Below the pieces are notes generated by a model. It saw only the letters and a program-made list of their open reading frames with translations, was not told where the DNA came from and made no database searches. The position numbers and the translations under genes were made by a program. A DNA stretch of 64,000 bases from NCBI RefSeq assembly GCF_003670115.1, contig NZ_QQTY01000002.1, positions 1,116,001 to 1,180,000 on the forward strand, given 5' to 3'. This document shows, piece after piece, positions 54,630 through 63,467 of this stretch; the first letter of the stretch is position 1; each line of letters begins with the position of its first letter. This stretch comes from Natronorubrum halophilum (GTDB taxonomy: Archaea > Halobacteriota > Halobacteria > Halobacteriales > Natrialbaceae).

Positions 54630-54826
54630 GAGAAAGCTTATGCCGGATGCTTCGAAAAGAGGAAGTGGACGCCGGGCGGCCTCCCGGGTAGGGGTACTTT
54701 GGAGGCGACCCCCGGCCCACAACACGAATTATTGCGGTGTTATGTCGACGAGTGACAACGACGACGAGTCCGCTGTCATCGGACACGAGACCGAATACAG
54801 ATACGACTCCGTCTCTCATCTCAGGT

Positions 54827-55534
54827 ATGGAGTTCGACGAGTGGGAACCCGTGTACGAACCGATCCTGGCCGAGTTCGGCTACGAGCGGGCGGGCGACGA
54901 GCGAGCGCGTGATACGCTGGCCTCGCTGACCGACGACTTCGATCTCGCTCACCTCTCGAGCGCTCGAGACGCCACGGTCGCGGTCGCCGGCGCTGGCCCG
55001 TCACTGGAGCGTGAGCGCGCACTCGAGCGGGCCCGCGCAGCCGACGTCGTTTTTGCAGCCTCGACGGCGGCCGATACGCTCGCCGAACGCGGGGTCGACG
55101 TCGACTGTATGGTTACGGATCTCGACAAGAACCCGGAGACGGTCCGGCGGTTGACCGAGCGAGGGGTTCCGGTCGCGGTCCACGCTCACGGCGACAACGT
55201 TCCCGCGCTCCGCGCGGTGGTTCCCGATTGCGCCGGCGAGTACGTGTTGCCGACGACGCAAGCAGCGCCGCGGGGACCGGTTCGGAACGTCGGCGGGTTT
55301 ACTGACGGCGACCGCGCGGCCTTTCTCGCGGATCATCTCGGGGCCGCCCGCTTGGTCTTCGTCGGCTGGGACTTCGACGATCCCACGGTGGATTCGACGA
55401 AAGCGCGAAAGCTCGCGTGGGCCGAACGGTTGCTGTACTGGCTCGAGTCGCGTCGCGGCGATCGATTCGAGCTACTGGACGGCCGACGAGAGACGATCGA
55501 GACGCGTGCACTCCCGCTCGAGGCCGGTGAGTGA
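54827..55534 (+). CDS. mptE: 6-hydroxymethyl-7,8-dihydropterin pyrophosphokinase, MptE-like
   Basis: The 235-aa DUF115/MptE family protein makes the pyrophosphorylated pterin used by FolP. Motifs: VAVAGAGPSLERE (nucleotide-binding loop), DVDCMVTDLDKNPE and VHAHGDNVPALR, with VLPTTQAAPRGPVRNVGGFTDGDRA near the C-terminus. Start ATG at 54827 follows a ~197-base spacer that holds no other clear gene. Function is by homology to archaeal MptE. Confidence 0.9.
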   Translation: MEFDEWEPVYEPILAEFGYERAGDERARDTLASLTDDFDLAHLSSARDATVAVAGAGPSLERERALERARAADVVFAASTAADTLAERGVDVDCMVTDLDKNPETVRRLTERGVPVAVHAHGDNVPALRAVVPDCAGEYVLPTTQAAPRGPVRNVGGFTDGDRAAFLADHLGAARLVFVGWDFDDPTVDSTKARKLAWAERLLYWLESRRGDRFELLDGRRETIETRALPLEAGE

Positions 55535-55652
55535 CGGTTCGCCGCGGCGATCGGTAGCTCCTCGCCGCTCCCGTGAACGACCAGTTGGCAATAACGAAAT
55601 TGACGATCGATTGGTAATAACGGTTAAGATGAACAGGCGGTGACCATAGTAC

Positions 55653-56096
55653 GTGGATACTCGACTCATCGTTACGGCTCCGGTGATGGCGTACGTCGCC
55701 GTTCTCGGACTGTTTTCGCTCGCCCAGTCGACGGTCGACGTCGCGTTTACGGACGGGCAACCGGCGTTTATGATCGTCATCGGACTTCTCGGTCCGGTAA
55801 CCGCGCTCGGATTGATCTGGCTCAAGAACTACGCCTACGGTGCACCGCTGCTCGTCTTGACGGTGTTTTCGAACGCGTGGTTCGTGAGCTACTTCTTTTT
55901 CGTCCACGACAACTCGGCGAACGTGTTCGCCGCGTCGGGCGACGGTGCGGCGGCCTATATGATGTCGGCGGTCGGGCTCGTCGCCACCTCGCTCATCCTC
56001 GGCGGCGTCGGCTGCTGGCTGTGGTACCGAGAGAGCGCCCAGTTTCGGACCGCGGTCGATCGGTTCGTCCGTCCGTCGACGGGACCCGAGCACTAA
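55653..56096 (+). CDS. four-span membrane protein, uncharacterised
   Basis: The 147-aa protein has a GTG start, four hydrophobic helices (about 7-25, 38-56, 64-84, 100-125) and a short charged C-terminus. No motif is recognised. An AT-rich stretch (55590-55630) with ATAACGGTTAAG provides the promoter. It stands between mptE and the convergent cetZ. Confidence 0.7.
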   Translation: MDTRLIVTAPVMAYVAVLGLFSLAQSTVDVAFTDGQPAFMIVIGLLGPVTALGLIWLKNYAYGAPLLVLTVFSNAWFVSYFFFVHDNSANVFAASGDGAAAYMMSAVGLVATSLILGGVGCWLWYRESAQFRTAVDRFVRPSTGPEH

Positions 56097-56150
56097 CGCG
56101 GATCGCGATACCGTTCGGAACCGTGATGGCCGATAGAACCACACGAACTC

Positions 56151-57323
56151 TCAAAACAGCGCGTCGAGTTCCCCGCCCGTATCGACCAGGGATGCGAACT
56201 CGTCCTGGGCGCGCGCGTTGACCACCTCTGTCGTCTCCTGGGCCTCGATCGCGACCTGCTGAAGTTGATCGATTCTCGAGACGTCCGTCACGCCCGACAA
56301 GAGCACGATCGCGCCGACCTCGTCGCTATCGGAGATCGGGTAATCGCCGCCGCGGATCTCCATACTCCCCGTCTCGTCCTCGAGCCACTGACGGCCGCGC
56401 TCGATTCCCTTACGGCTCAACTCGGTGGACGGACCGGTGGCCACGACGAGGCCACGGTCGGTACTGCCGACGTTACACTGGAGGGTGAGCCGACCAAGCG
56501 TCGCCTTGCGCACGAGACTGCTCAGGCGGGTAGTCGCGCTTCCCTCGTCGAAACCGCCGGCATCGTTGCCGCCGGTCAATGACGAGAGGAGCCCGTCGCC
56601 GCTCGTGTCGACGGTCTCGCTCGCGTAGCCGATCGTCGAAACGCCGCCGCCCGAGAGCGTGTTGATGATCTCGGAGGAGTCGACGACACTTTCAGCGACG
56701 TCGTCGCCGTAGCCGACCTCTCCGGCGGCGAACAGCAGCCCGAACCGCTCGACGATTTCGCGGTTGATCCGATCGTAGCCGCCCTGGACGGACTCGCCGG
56801 CGCTGCGCCAGACGTCGTTATCGAAGACCAGCAGGTTGTCGGCCTCGCGGACGAACGTCTGGAACGAACGGGCCGCATTGAGCGTGTAGATCCCGCCTTC
56901 GTCCGTCGCCGGAAGGATACCGAGCCCGTAGACCGGCTGGGTGTAGAGCTGCTTGAGATGCTTTGCGAGGACGGGTGCACCCCCGGAGCCGGTGCCGCCG
57001 CCCATGCCGGCGACGACGAGGAACGCATCGAGTTCGTGGGTCGGAACTCGATCGATCGCGTGTTGGACCTCGTCGATGTCCGCCTCGGCGATCTCGGCTC
57101 CGAGTTCGTTATCGCCGCCGACGCCGTGGCCGTTTACGCGCGACTGCCCGATGAGGATTCGATTCGTCCGGGGGACGTACTCGAGTCCCTGCAAGTCCGC
57201 CGTTGCCGTGTTGACCGCGATTCCGTCTTCGACGAATTCGCGATCAATGGCGTCGTCGTACGCCAGAAATCGATCGACTACTTTTCCGCCAGCCTGACCA
57301 ATGCCGATGAGTGCGAGTTTCAT
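56151..57323 (-). CDS. cetZ: tubulin-superfamily cytoskeletal protein CetZ
   Basis: The 390-aa tubulin/FtsZ-superfamily GTPase is of the archaeal CetZ group. It begins MKLALIGIGQAGGKVVDRF, a CetZ hallmark, and has the GTP signature GMGGGTGSGG (106-115). The T7 loop region NREIVERFGLLFAAGEVG is also seen. CetZ1 of Haloferax is required for rod-shape development and motility; which paralogue this is cannot be told. A second cytoskeletal gene (actin type) lies 45 kb away. Confidence 0.93.
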   Translation of the reverse strand: MKLALIGIGQAGGKVVDRFLAYDDAIDREFVEDGIAVNTATADLQGLEYVPRTNRILIGQSRVNGHGVGGDNELGAEIAEADIDEVQHAIDRVPTHELDAFLVVAGMGGGTGSGGAPVLAKHLKQLYTQPVYGLGILPATDEGGIYTLNAARSFQTFVREADNLLVFDNDVWRSAGESVQGGYDRINREIVERFGLLFAAGEVGYGDDVAESVVDSSEIINTLSGGGVSTIGYASETVDTSGDGLLSSLTGGNDAGGFDEGSATTRLSSLVRKATLGRLTLQCNVGSTDRGLVVATGPSTELSRKGIERGRQWLEDETGSMEIRGGDYPISDSDEVGAIVLLSGVTDVSRIDQLQQVAIEAQETTEVVNARAQDEFASLVDTGGELDALF

Positions 57324-57638
57324 GGGTAGCTCTCGTGGCCGTTCCCGGCGTGGACGCGTCCATCACTGGACCGGTCCATCGAGTGGGAGCGGACGTCACA
57401 CGTGCATCGATACCACGACACCGTATTGTTATGGCGAACATATATCGGTAGAAAAGATAATCAGTATCCCGTTACTATCTCGAAAACCATCATCCGGCGA
57501 GGACCTGCGGTACGTCACACCCATCAATCCGTAAGACTGTCCGCGCTACCGATCGCCCGACGGCCGCACGTCGTCCGTTCGTCGAGATGTCGTCTCGAGA
57601 GTAAGTCCTATACGCCGTGGTGGCGTACTCGAGCGCGT
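57324..57638. other. divergent intergenic region between cetZ and the binding-protein gene
   Basis: AT-rich at 57420-57480. The box CCTATAC (57607-57613) is 26 bases before the ATG at 57639. I see no gene or RNA here. Confidence 0.4.
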
Positions 57639-59387
57639 ATGGAAGACGTCGCTCCCTCGACGACCAGACGGGGGTTGCTCGCTGGGATCGGTGTTGGAAC
57701 CAGCGCCCTCGCCGGGTGCGCGGAGCGACTCTGGTCGCAGGCAGAAACCAGCGACCCGGAGCAGGTTTCGCTGACAATCAAGACTGTTCCGGCGGACGAC
57801 GACCGCCTCGCCGCGACGATCGCGAGCCAGCTCCGTGAGAACTACGTTGCGGCCGGCATCGACGCAACGCACGAACCGGTCTCCATGGCGGAACTGTATC
57901 GCGATATTCTGCTCGAGGGTAACTACGACGTATTCGTCGCCAGACACGACGGATTCGACGAGTACGACGCCCTCCGCGGGCTGTTGCACTCACAGTTCGT
58001 CAGCGAACAGGGGTGGCAAAACCCCTTCCAGTTCTCCGATATCACGGTCGACGACTACCTCGAGGAACAGCGGATGGCCGAGGGAGACGACCGTCTCGAC
58101 GTGCTCATCGATCTGATCGACCACCTGCTGGAGACAACACCGTACACGGTTGTCGCCCATCCCTACCCGCTCAGCGGGCTGGACAACGAGTTGAGCGTCC
58201 CGAACCCGCCTCGGCGTCCACACCAGTACCTGGATATCCTCACCCACCCGAACAACGAGTCGCGAAACGGTCCACTCGAAGTCGGCGTCTTCGGTGAAGG
58301 TCTCACCGAGCGGCTGAACCCGCTCACCGTCGACCAGAACCGGATCGCCGGTCTACTGGGCCTCCTGTACGATCCACTGGTCCGACGGATCGACGAGGAG
58401 TACGTTCCGTGGCTGGCCGAAGACGTTGAGTGGACCGAACAGGGCCAGCTCCGAGCCCGCGTTACCCTTCGGGAGGGACTCGAGTGGCACGACGGGACGG
58501 ATCTCGATGCCGACGACGTGGCGTTTACGCTCGACTTTCTCGAGGACACCTCGATGGGTTCGATCGACAGTGGCGCCCCCGCACCGCGATATCGGGGGCG
58601 ACAGACGTTGGTCGACAGGACGAACGTGATCAATTCGCGGACGATATCCCTGTTCTTTACCCAGACGAACCAGTCGGCCGCTCGTCGGGCGCTGACGATC
58701 CCGCTGCTCCCGACGCATATCTGGGCCGACCGGGCGGAAGTCGTGACCGAGCGCCAGACGCAAGCGATTATGGACGACAACTCCGAGCCGATCGGTTCGG
58801 GACTGTTCGCCTTCGGAGAGTCCACGACCGACGCCGAGATCCAACTCGAACCGTTCGATGCACACGTCCTCCGCGAAGCGACGGACCGTCCGTCGGTGCT
58901 CGAGAACTCCTCCCGGTTCGATGGAATCACCTTCCAGGTCGATCCGAACGCTGGCTCGATGGTCGACGCGCTTGTCAACGGTGAGGTCGACGTGACGGCG
59001 AGCGAACTGCCACCGGAAAGCGCCGGGGAAATTCGAAAGGCGGAGAACACCGCAACCGTGACGGGGACGTCCGACGCGTTCTACATGATCGGCTACAGCA
59101 GCCATCACCCCCAACTCGGCAACCCTCACTTTCGGCGGATCTGTTCGCGGCTAATCGACCGCGAGCACGCCGTGACCGAGTTTTTCGACGGCCTCGCCGA
59201 ACCGGCTACCTCCGCCAATGCGCTCGTCGGCATCCGCGACGACGCCTGGGAGTACGACCACGATTTCGGCACCGCTTCGGATCCTCTCGAGTTTCCCGGT
59301 ACCGACGGAGAGATCAACGCGTCTCGGGTCCAGTCTCTCTTCTCGGCTATTCACTACCGCTACGAAGACGATATCCTGCTCGAGTGA
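57639..59387 (+). CDS. peptide-type ABC substrate-binding lipoprotein with circularly permuted layout
   Basis: The 582-aa protein has a Tat motif (TTRRGLLAGIG) and lipobox ALAGC (Cys27). The mature protein opens with VSLTIKTVPADDDRLAATIA and AAGIDATHEPVSMAELYRDI, and TVVAHPYPLSGLDNELSV follows near 170-187. In SBP_bac_5 proteins these normally form the C-terminal part. Only after ~210 does the canonical N-terminal part begin (LNPLTVDQN..., LYDPLVRRIDEEYVPWLAE, LREGLEWHDGTDLDADDVAF). The chain ends VQSLFSAIHYRYEDDILLE, where the usual protein would continue into LTIKTV. No permease genes are adjacent. Confidence 0.85.
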   Translation: MEDVAPSTTRRGLLAGIGVGTSALAGCAERLWSQAETSDPEQVSLTIKTVPADDDRLAATIASQLRENYVAAGIDATHEPVSMAELYRDILLEGNYDVFVARHDGFDEYDALRGLLHSQFVSEQGWQNPFQFSDITVDDYLEEQRMAEGDDRLDVLIDLIDHLLETTPYTVVAHPYPLSGLDNELSVPNPPRRPHQYLDILTHPNNESRNGPLEVGVFGEGLTERLNPLTVDQNRIAGLLGLLYDPLVRRIDEEYVPWLAEDVEWTEQGQLRARVTLREGLEWHDGTDLDADDVAFTLDFLEDTSMGSIDSGAPAPRYRGRQTLVDRTNVINSRTISLFFTQTNQSAARRALTIPLLPTHIWADRAEVVTERQTQAIMDDNSEPIGSGLFAFGESTTDAEIQLEPFDAHVLREATDRPSVLENSSRFDGITFQVDPNAGSMVDALVNGEVDVTASELPPESAGEIRKAENTATVTGTSDAFYMIGYSSHHPQLGNPHFRRICSRLIDREHAVTEFFDGLAEPATSANALVGIRDDAWEYDHDFGTASDPLEFPGTDGEINASRVQSLFSAIHYRYEDDILLE

Positions 59388-59506
59388 GTTCTCGTCCCGG
59401 CCGTGCGGACGCGACAGCGCTCGGCGGAGACGCGGTGTGAGGTCGGCAACGAGATAATTTGAAAGAGTTAATGGGTCGTGGGCTGTACGGTGAGCAGACA
59501 CACCGT

Positions 59507-60379
59507 ATGGCACTCGCCGAAGTACTGCTCGAGCTTGCCCTCATCGTGACGACGATGCTCGTTACGGCAACGCTCATTATCGTCGGACCGCGGAACGTGG
59601 CCGACGCACTACGGGATTTTCGCTGGCGTCTCGAGGCCTGCGTACTCCCGTTTTCCGCGCTCGTGGTCGTGCTTCTGTTGCGGTGGTCGACACAGGATGT
59701 CGTTCATCGACTCGAGCGGCAAGTGCTCCGGAACAACATCACGGCGGTCCTGTTCGAACTCGATCAGCTACTCTTCGGGACGAACCCCGTCACCGTTCTC
59801 CAGTCGTTTCAAACCGATCTCGTGACGTCGTTTTTCGTCTTCGTCTACATGTACGGCTACGCGTTTTTGCTGATCTTCCCGTTTATCGCGTACTTCGCGC
59901 TCGACGAGATGGACGACCTGTCGAACCTCGTGATCGCCTTTACCGCGAACTACGGAATCGGGCTGCTCTGTTACACCTTCTTTCTCGCGTTCGGTCCGCG
60001 AAACTACGATCCGCTGCTGTTCGAGGGGCTGTTGTACGAGGCGTTTCCCCAGTCCCGGATGCTGACGAACGAGATCAACCAGAGCACGAACGTCTTTCCG
60101 TCACTGCACACCTCGCTGTCGATGACCGTCTTCTTCCTCTCGTGGGTGACCCGAGAGAAGTATCCGATCTGGCTGTTCGTCTCCGGCTTCTTCGCGATCA
60201 GCATCTCGCTTTCGACGATGTACCTGGGTATCCACTGGTTCTCCGACGTCGTCGCCGGAACGTTGCTCGCACTCGTCAGCGTCTACATCGGCGTCAACTA
60301 CACGGTCGAGGGGTTTCTCGCGTGGATTCGCCGGTTCTTCGAGACGCAGTCCGGACCGCCGAACGCCGACGGCGAGTAG
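59507..60379 (+). CDS. PAP2-superfamily membrane phosphatase/phosphotransferase
   Basis: The 290-aa protein has about six helices and PAP2 motifs: VFPSLHTSLSMTVFFLSW (SxxH, motif 2) and MYLGIHWFSDVVAGTLL (motif 3, HxxxD). A long N-terminal region has three helices. Some relatives act as inositol phosphotransferases or lipid phosphatases; the substrate here is unknown. ATG at 59507 is preferred; one at 59471 is in frame but lies ahead of the likely transcription start. It follows the binding-protein gene by 119 bases on the same strand. Confidence 0.87.
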   Translation: MALAEVLLELALIVTTMLVTATLIIVGPRNVADALRDFRWRLEACVLPFSALVVVLLLRWSTQDVVHRLERQVLRNNITAVLFELDQLLFGTNPVTVLQSFQTDLVTSFFVFVYMYGYAFLLIFPFIAYFALDEMDDLSNLVIAFTANYGIGLLCYTFFLAFGPRNYDPLLFEGLLYEAFPQSRMLTNEINQSTNVFPSLHTSLSMTVFFLSWVTREKYPIWLFVSGFFAISISLSTMYLGIHWFSDVVAGTLLALVSVYIGVNYTVEGFLAWIRRFFETQSGPPNADGE

Positions 60380-60497
60380 GTATCGGTCGAGGTACTCGGC
60401 GAGAGCCGTCGTAGCGCCGTCTCGAGTCGCCGCTCGCGCCCGCCGACGCGACTCGCCACACCCCGATTCTTTCTACGATCGAGTCGTCGATTCGAGT

Positions 60498-61910
60498 ATG
60501 AACCTCCACTGGCACCGCCGCGATCTCCGCGGAACCGACAACCTCGGCCTCGCACACGCAGCCACAGCGGCCGACGGCCGGGTTGTTCCCGTGTTCGTCC
60601 TGGATCCGACCGTCCTCGAGCACGCGTCACCAGTTCGGGTCGCCTGCCTGCTCGAGGCCCTCGACGGCCTTCGTGGCTGGTATCGCGAGCGGGAGAGCGA
60701 CCTACTCGTCGTCCGTGGCGAAGCCAGCGAGGTGCTCTCGCGGCTCGCTCGCGAACACGACGCCGAAGCCGTCGTCTGGGCGACCGATTACAGCGCGCTC
60801 GCTCGGGAGCGCGATCTGGCGGTAACGGCAGCACTCGAGGACGACGACGTCCGGTGTGAGACCGTCCACGACGCGATCCACCACGAACCGGGGTCGATAA
60901 CACCGAACGAGGGCGACCACTACTCGGTGTTTTCGTACTTCTGGAAAAAGTGGCGCGACCGAGAGAAACGCGAACCGGTCGATCCACCGGCGGCGAACGA
61001 CCTCGCCGACCTCACGGGTGAGCCGCTGCCGTCGCTCGCCGAACTCGGGTTCGAAGAGCCAGTTCCGACGCCGCCACGGGTCACCCAGCCGGCGGCCCGT
61101 GAGCGACTTACGGCCTTTTGCTCTGGACCGATCTATCGGTACGCCGAAACCCGTGACCGTCCGGCTCTCGACGGCACCTCCCGGCTTTCGGTCCATCTCA
61201 AGTGGGGGACCGTCGGCATTCGAGCGGTGTACGAAGCCACGGAACGGGCGGCAAACCGCGGGGAGACCGACGAAGCACGCGAGAGCGTCAGGGCGTTCCA
61301 GCGGCAACTCGCCTGGCGCGAGTTCTACGCGTACGTCCTCGCGTTTAACCCCGAAACAGTCGCTGAGAACTTCAACGACTACGAGAACGCGATACCGTGG
61401 CGAAACGATACCGACGAAATCGAGGCCTGGAAAGCCGGGAAAACCGGGTATCCGATCGTCGATGCGGGGATGCGTCAGTTGCGGGCGACGGGATGGATGC
61501 ACAACCGCGTTCGGATGCTCGTCGCGTCGTTTCTGACGAAGGATCTATTGACCGACTGGCGAGTCGGCTACGACTGGTTCCGCGCGAACCTCGCCGACCA
61601 CGAGACGGCGAACGACGTCGGTGGGTGGCAGTGGGCCGGCTCGACCGGGACCGACGCCCAGCCCTATTTTCGGGTGTTCAATCCGATGAAACAGGGACGC
61701 GAGTACGATCCGGACGCCGAGTACATCCGCGAACACGTCCCCGAACTCGCCGACGCGACGGCTACGGAGATTCACGGGTGGCACGACCTCGAGTCGACGG
61801 AGCGGGATCGAATCGCCGCCGCGTATCCGGCACCGATCGTCGATCACGCGGATCGCAGAGAGCGCGCAATCGCAGCGTTCGAACGGGCACGCGGGGAGCC
61901 CTCGAAGTAA
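60498..61910 (+). CDS. phr: deoxyribodipyrimidine photolyase (class I CPD type)
   Basis: The 470-aa light-driven repair enzyme has an N-terminal photolyase domain (MNLHWHRRDLRGTDNLGLAHA, antenna-binding) and a C-terminal FAD domain with RLSVHLKWGTVGIR, FQRQLAWREFYAYVL, GYPIVDAGMRQLRATGWMHNRVRM and WQWAGSTGTDAQPYFRVFNP. Trp residues for electron transfer are within these. It reverses UV pyrimidine dimers. Important for a sun-exposed halophile. Confidence 0.96.
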   Translation: MNLHWHRRDLRGTDNLGLAHAATAADGRVVPVFVLDPTVLEHASPVRVACLLEALDGLRGWYRERESDLLVVRGEASEVLSRLAREHDAEAVVWATDYSALARERDLAVTAALEDDDVRCETVHDAIHHEPGSITPNEGDHYSVFSYFWKKWRDREKREPVDPPAANDLADLTGEPLPSLAELGFEEPVPTPPRVTQPAARERLTAFCSGPIYRYAETRDRPALDGTSRLSVHLKWGTVGIRAVYEATERAANRGETDEARESVRAFQRQLAWREFYAYVLAFNPETVAENFNDYENAIPWRNDTDEIEAWKAGKTGYPIVDAGMRQLRATGWMHNRVRMLVASFLTKDLLTDWRVGYDWFRANLADHETANDVGGWQWAGSTGTDAQPYFRVFNPMKQGREYDPDAEYIREHVPELADATATEIHGWHDLESTERDRIAAAYPAPIVDHADRRERAIAAFERARGEPSK

Positions 61911-61984
61911 CTGCCGAGAGACGGTCGTGCTGACACCACGGGGAGTCGGTCAGCCGGCCGTCTGGCGGAGGCCGCCTCGAGCAC

Positions 61985-62953
61985 TCACTCTGCCCAGTAG
62001 GCTTCACCCGGCTCCGTCTCGAAGACCGCCCGCTCGAGGAGGTCGACGGCTTTCTCCAGGCCCTCCCGGGAACTCGTCAGCGAGTCCTCGTGTTCGATGC
62101 TCAGGGCACTGTCGTAGCCGACCATGCGCAGCGTCGAGACGAGGTCCTTCCAGTGGGATTCGTCGTGACCGTAGCCGACCGATCGGAAGAGCCACGAGCG
62201 GTTCGGTTCGTCGTCGTAGGCCGTCGTGTCGAGGACGCCCTTCTCCCGCGCCTGGGCCTCGTAGATCTTGGTATCCTTGGCGTGGAAGTGGTGAATGGCG
62301 TCTCGCTCGCCGAGGTACCGGATCGCGTCGGTAATCGAGATGCCCTGCCAGTAGAGGTGCGAGGGATCGAAGTTCGCGCCGATACGGTCGCCGGTCTCTT
62401 CGCGCAGCCGCGCCATTCCGTGGGGTTCGTGGACCAGCATGTTCGGGTGCATCTCGATCGCGATATCGACGTCGTGCTCGTCGGCGTACTCGGCCAGTTC
62501 GTCCCAGTACGACACCGCCTGCTCCCACTGGTACTCGAGCGCGTCGGCGTGTTCCGAGGGCCACGGGGCCGTAATCCAGTTCGGCACCTCATCGTCCGGG
62601 CCGCCCGCGGGGAGTCCCGAGAAGCAGGTCACGGTCCCGACCTCGAGCTGGGAGGCGAGTTGAATCGCCTCTCGAAGCTCGAGATCGGCTCGCTCGGCCC
62701 GCTCGTCGTCGGGATGCAGCGGATTGTTGTGCGTCGCGAGCGCGCTAATCCGCATGTCGTAGCCCTCGAGCAGGTTTCGAACCTCCTGTTGGGCGCTATC
62801 GTTGTCGAGGTACTCCGCCCGCGGCAGGTGATCCTGTCCGGGGTGACCGCCGACGCCGGGTTCGATCGCGCTGACGCCGAGGTCGTCGAGATAGGAGAGC
62901 GCTCCCTCGAGCGATTCGTCCGCCAGCGGCGGGGTGTGAACGCCGATATCCAT
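61985..62953 (-). CDS. sugar phosphate isomerase/epimerase-type TIM barrel
   Basis: The 322-aa AP-endonuclease-2-like TIM barrel starts MDIGVHTPPLADESLEGALSYLDDLGVSAIEP. Metal-site residues occur in IAIEMHPNMLVH (Glu), GANFDPSHLYW (Asp, His), HHFHAKDTKIY (His) and ALSIEHEDSL (Glu). Such enzymes are inositol or sugar isomerases/epimerases or dehydratases. It lies in the same orientation as a Gfo/Idh/MocA oxidoreductase downstream of the edge, which supports sugar or inositol catabolism. Confidence 0.9.
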   Translation of the reverse strand: MDIGVHTPPLADESLEGALSYLDDLGVSAIEPGVGGHPGQDHLPRAEYLDNDSAQQEVRNLLEGYDMRISALATHNNPLHPDDERAERADLELREAIQLASQLEVGTVTCFSGLPAGGPDDEVPNWITAPWPSEHADALEYQWEQAVSYWDELAEYADEHDVDIAIEMHPNMLVHEPHGMARLREETGDRIGANFDPSHLYWQGISITDAIRYLGERDAIHHFHAKDTKIYEAQAREKGVLDTTAYDDEPNRSWLFRSVGYGHDESHWKDLVSTLRMVGYDSALSIEHEDSLTSSREGLEKAVDLLERAVFETEPGEAYWAE

Positions 62954-63040
62954 ACGGAACGACGGACGACGGCCGGGAAAATAAAACGTCCGCTGGCGAA
63001 CGGACTGCGAGCCGGTGGCGGACGGTCCTCCGTCGCTGGC

Positions 63041-63358
63041 CTACAGCACCCGCGGCTCGGGCCGATGTGGGGATCGCGACGTCGAGGGTCTCGGGACGGC
63101 CCGGACGAGCGTCGACGCCGGTTTGTACGCGACCCGGTCGGTCGGTGATTTCCGGGCGACGAGCCTCCAGAACCCCGGGGCGTGAAACGTGATCTCACAG
63201 AGCCCCCGCTCGTCGGTCCGCTTGCGCTTCGAGCCAGCCTCGACGATGGCCCCTTCGATCGGTCGATTCCCCTTATCGCGGGCGCGAACGGTGACCGGCT
63301 GTCCGACCGGGACCTCATGACGACTGAGCTCGAGGATGAGTGGTCGTTTGACTCTCAT
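63041..63358 (-). CDS. small beta-sandwich (carboxypeptidase-regulatory-like) protein
   Basis: The 105-aa protein begins MRVKRPLILELSRHEVPVGQPVTVRARDKGNRPIEGAIVEAGSKRK (in parts). The pattern VPVGQPVTVRARD..RPIEGAIVEAG..KRKRTDERGLCEITFHAPGFWRLVARK is that of a CarboxypepD_reg/Ig-like fold with the turn around Asp-Glu-Arg-Gly. It has no signal peptide. The C-terminus is basic, unusual for this genome. Function unknown. Confidence 0.7.
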   Translation of the reverse strand: MRVKRPLILELSRHEVPVGQPVTVRARDKGNRPIEGAIVEAGSKRKRTDERGLCEITFHAPGFWRLVARKSPTDRVAYKPASTLVRAVPRPSTSRSPHRPEPRVL

Positions 63359-63467
63359 GCGAGAAACTACCACGGGAGCGACGAAAACCCCTCACCTGCA
63401 ACTGAGCGCGGGTTCCCCGAGCCGCGTCGAACAACACCTGCGGTGCGTGTCGCCTCCGGCGTGCCGG

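Noticed and set aside
54741-54826. ATG at 54741 as an alternative small ORF before mptE
   Set aside because: It is in a different frame from mptE, becomes Arg-rich beyond the mptE start, and is better seen as leader sequence.
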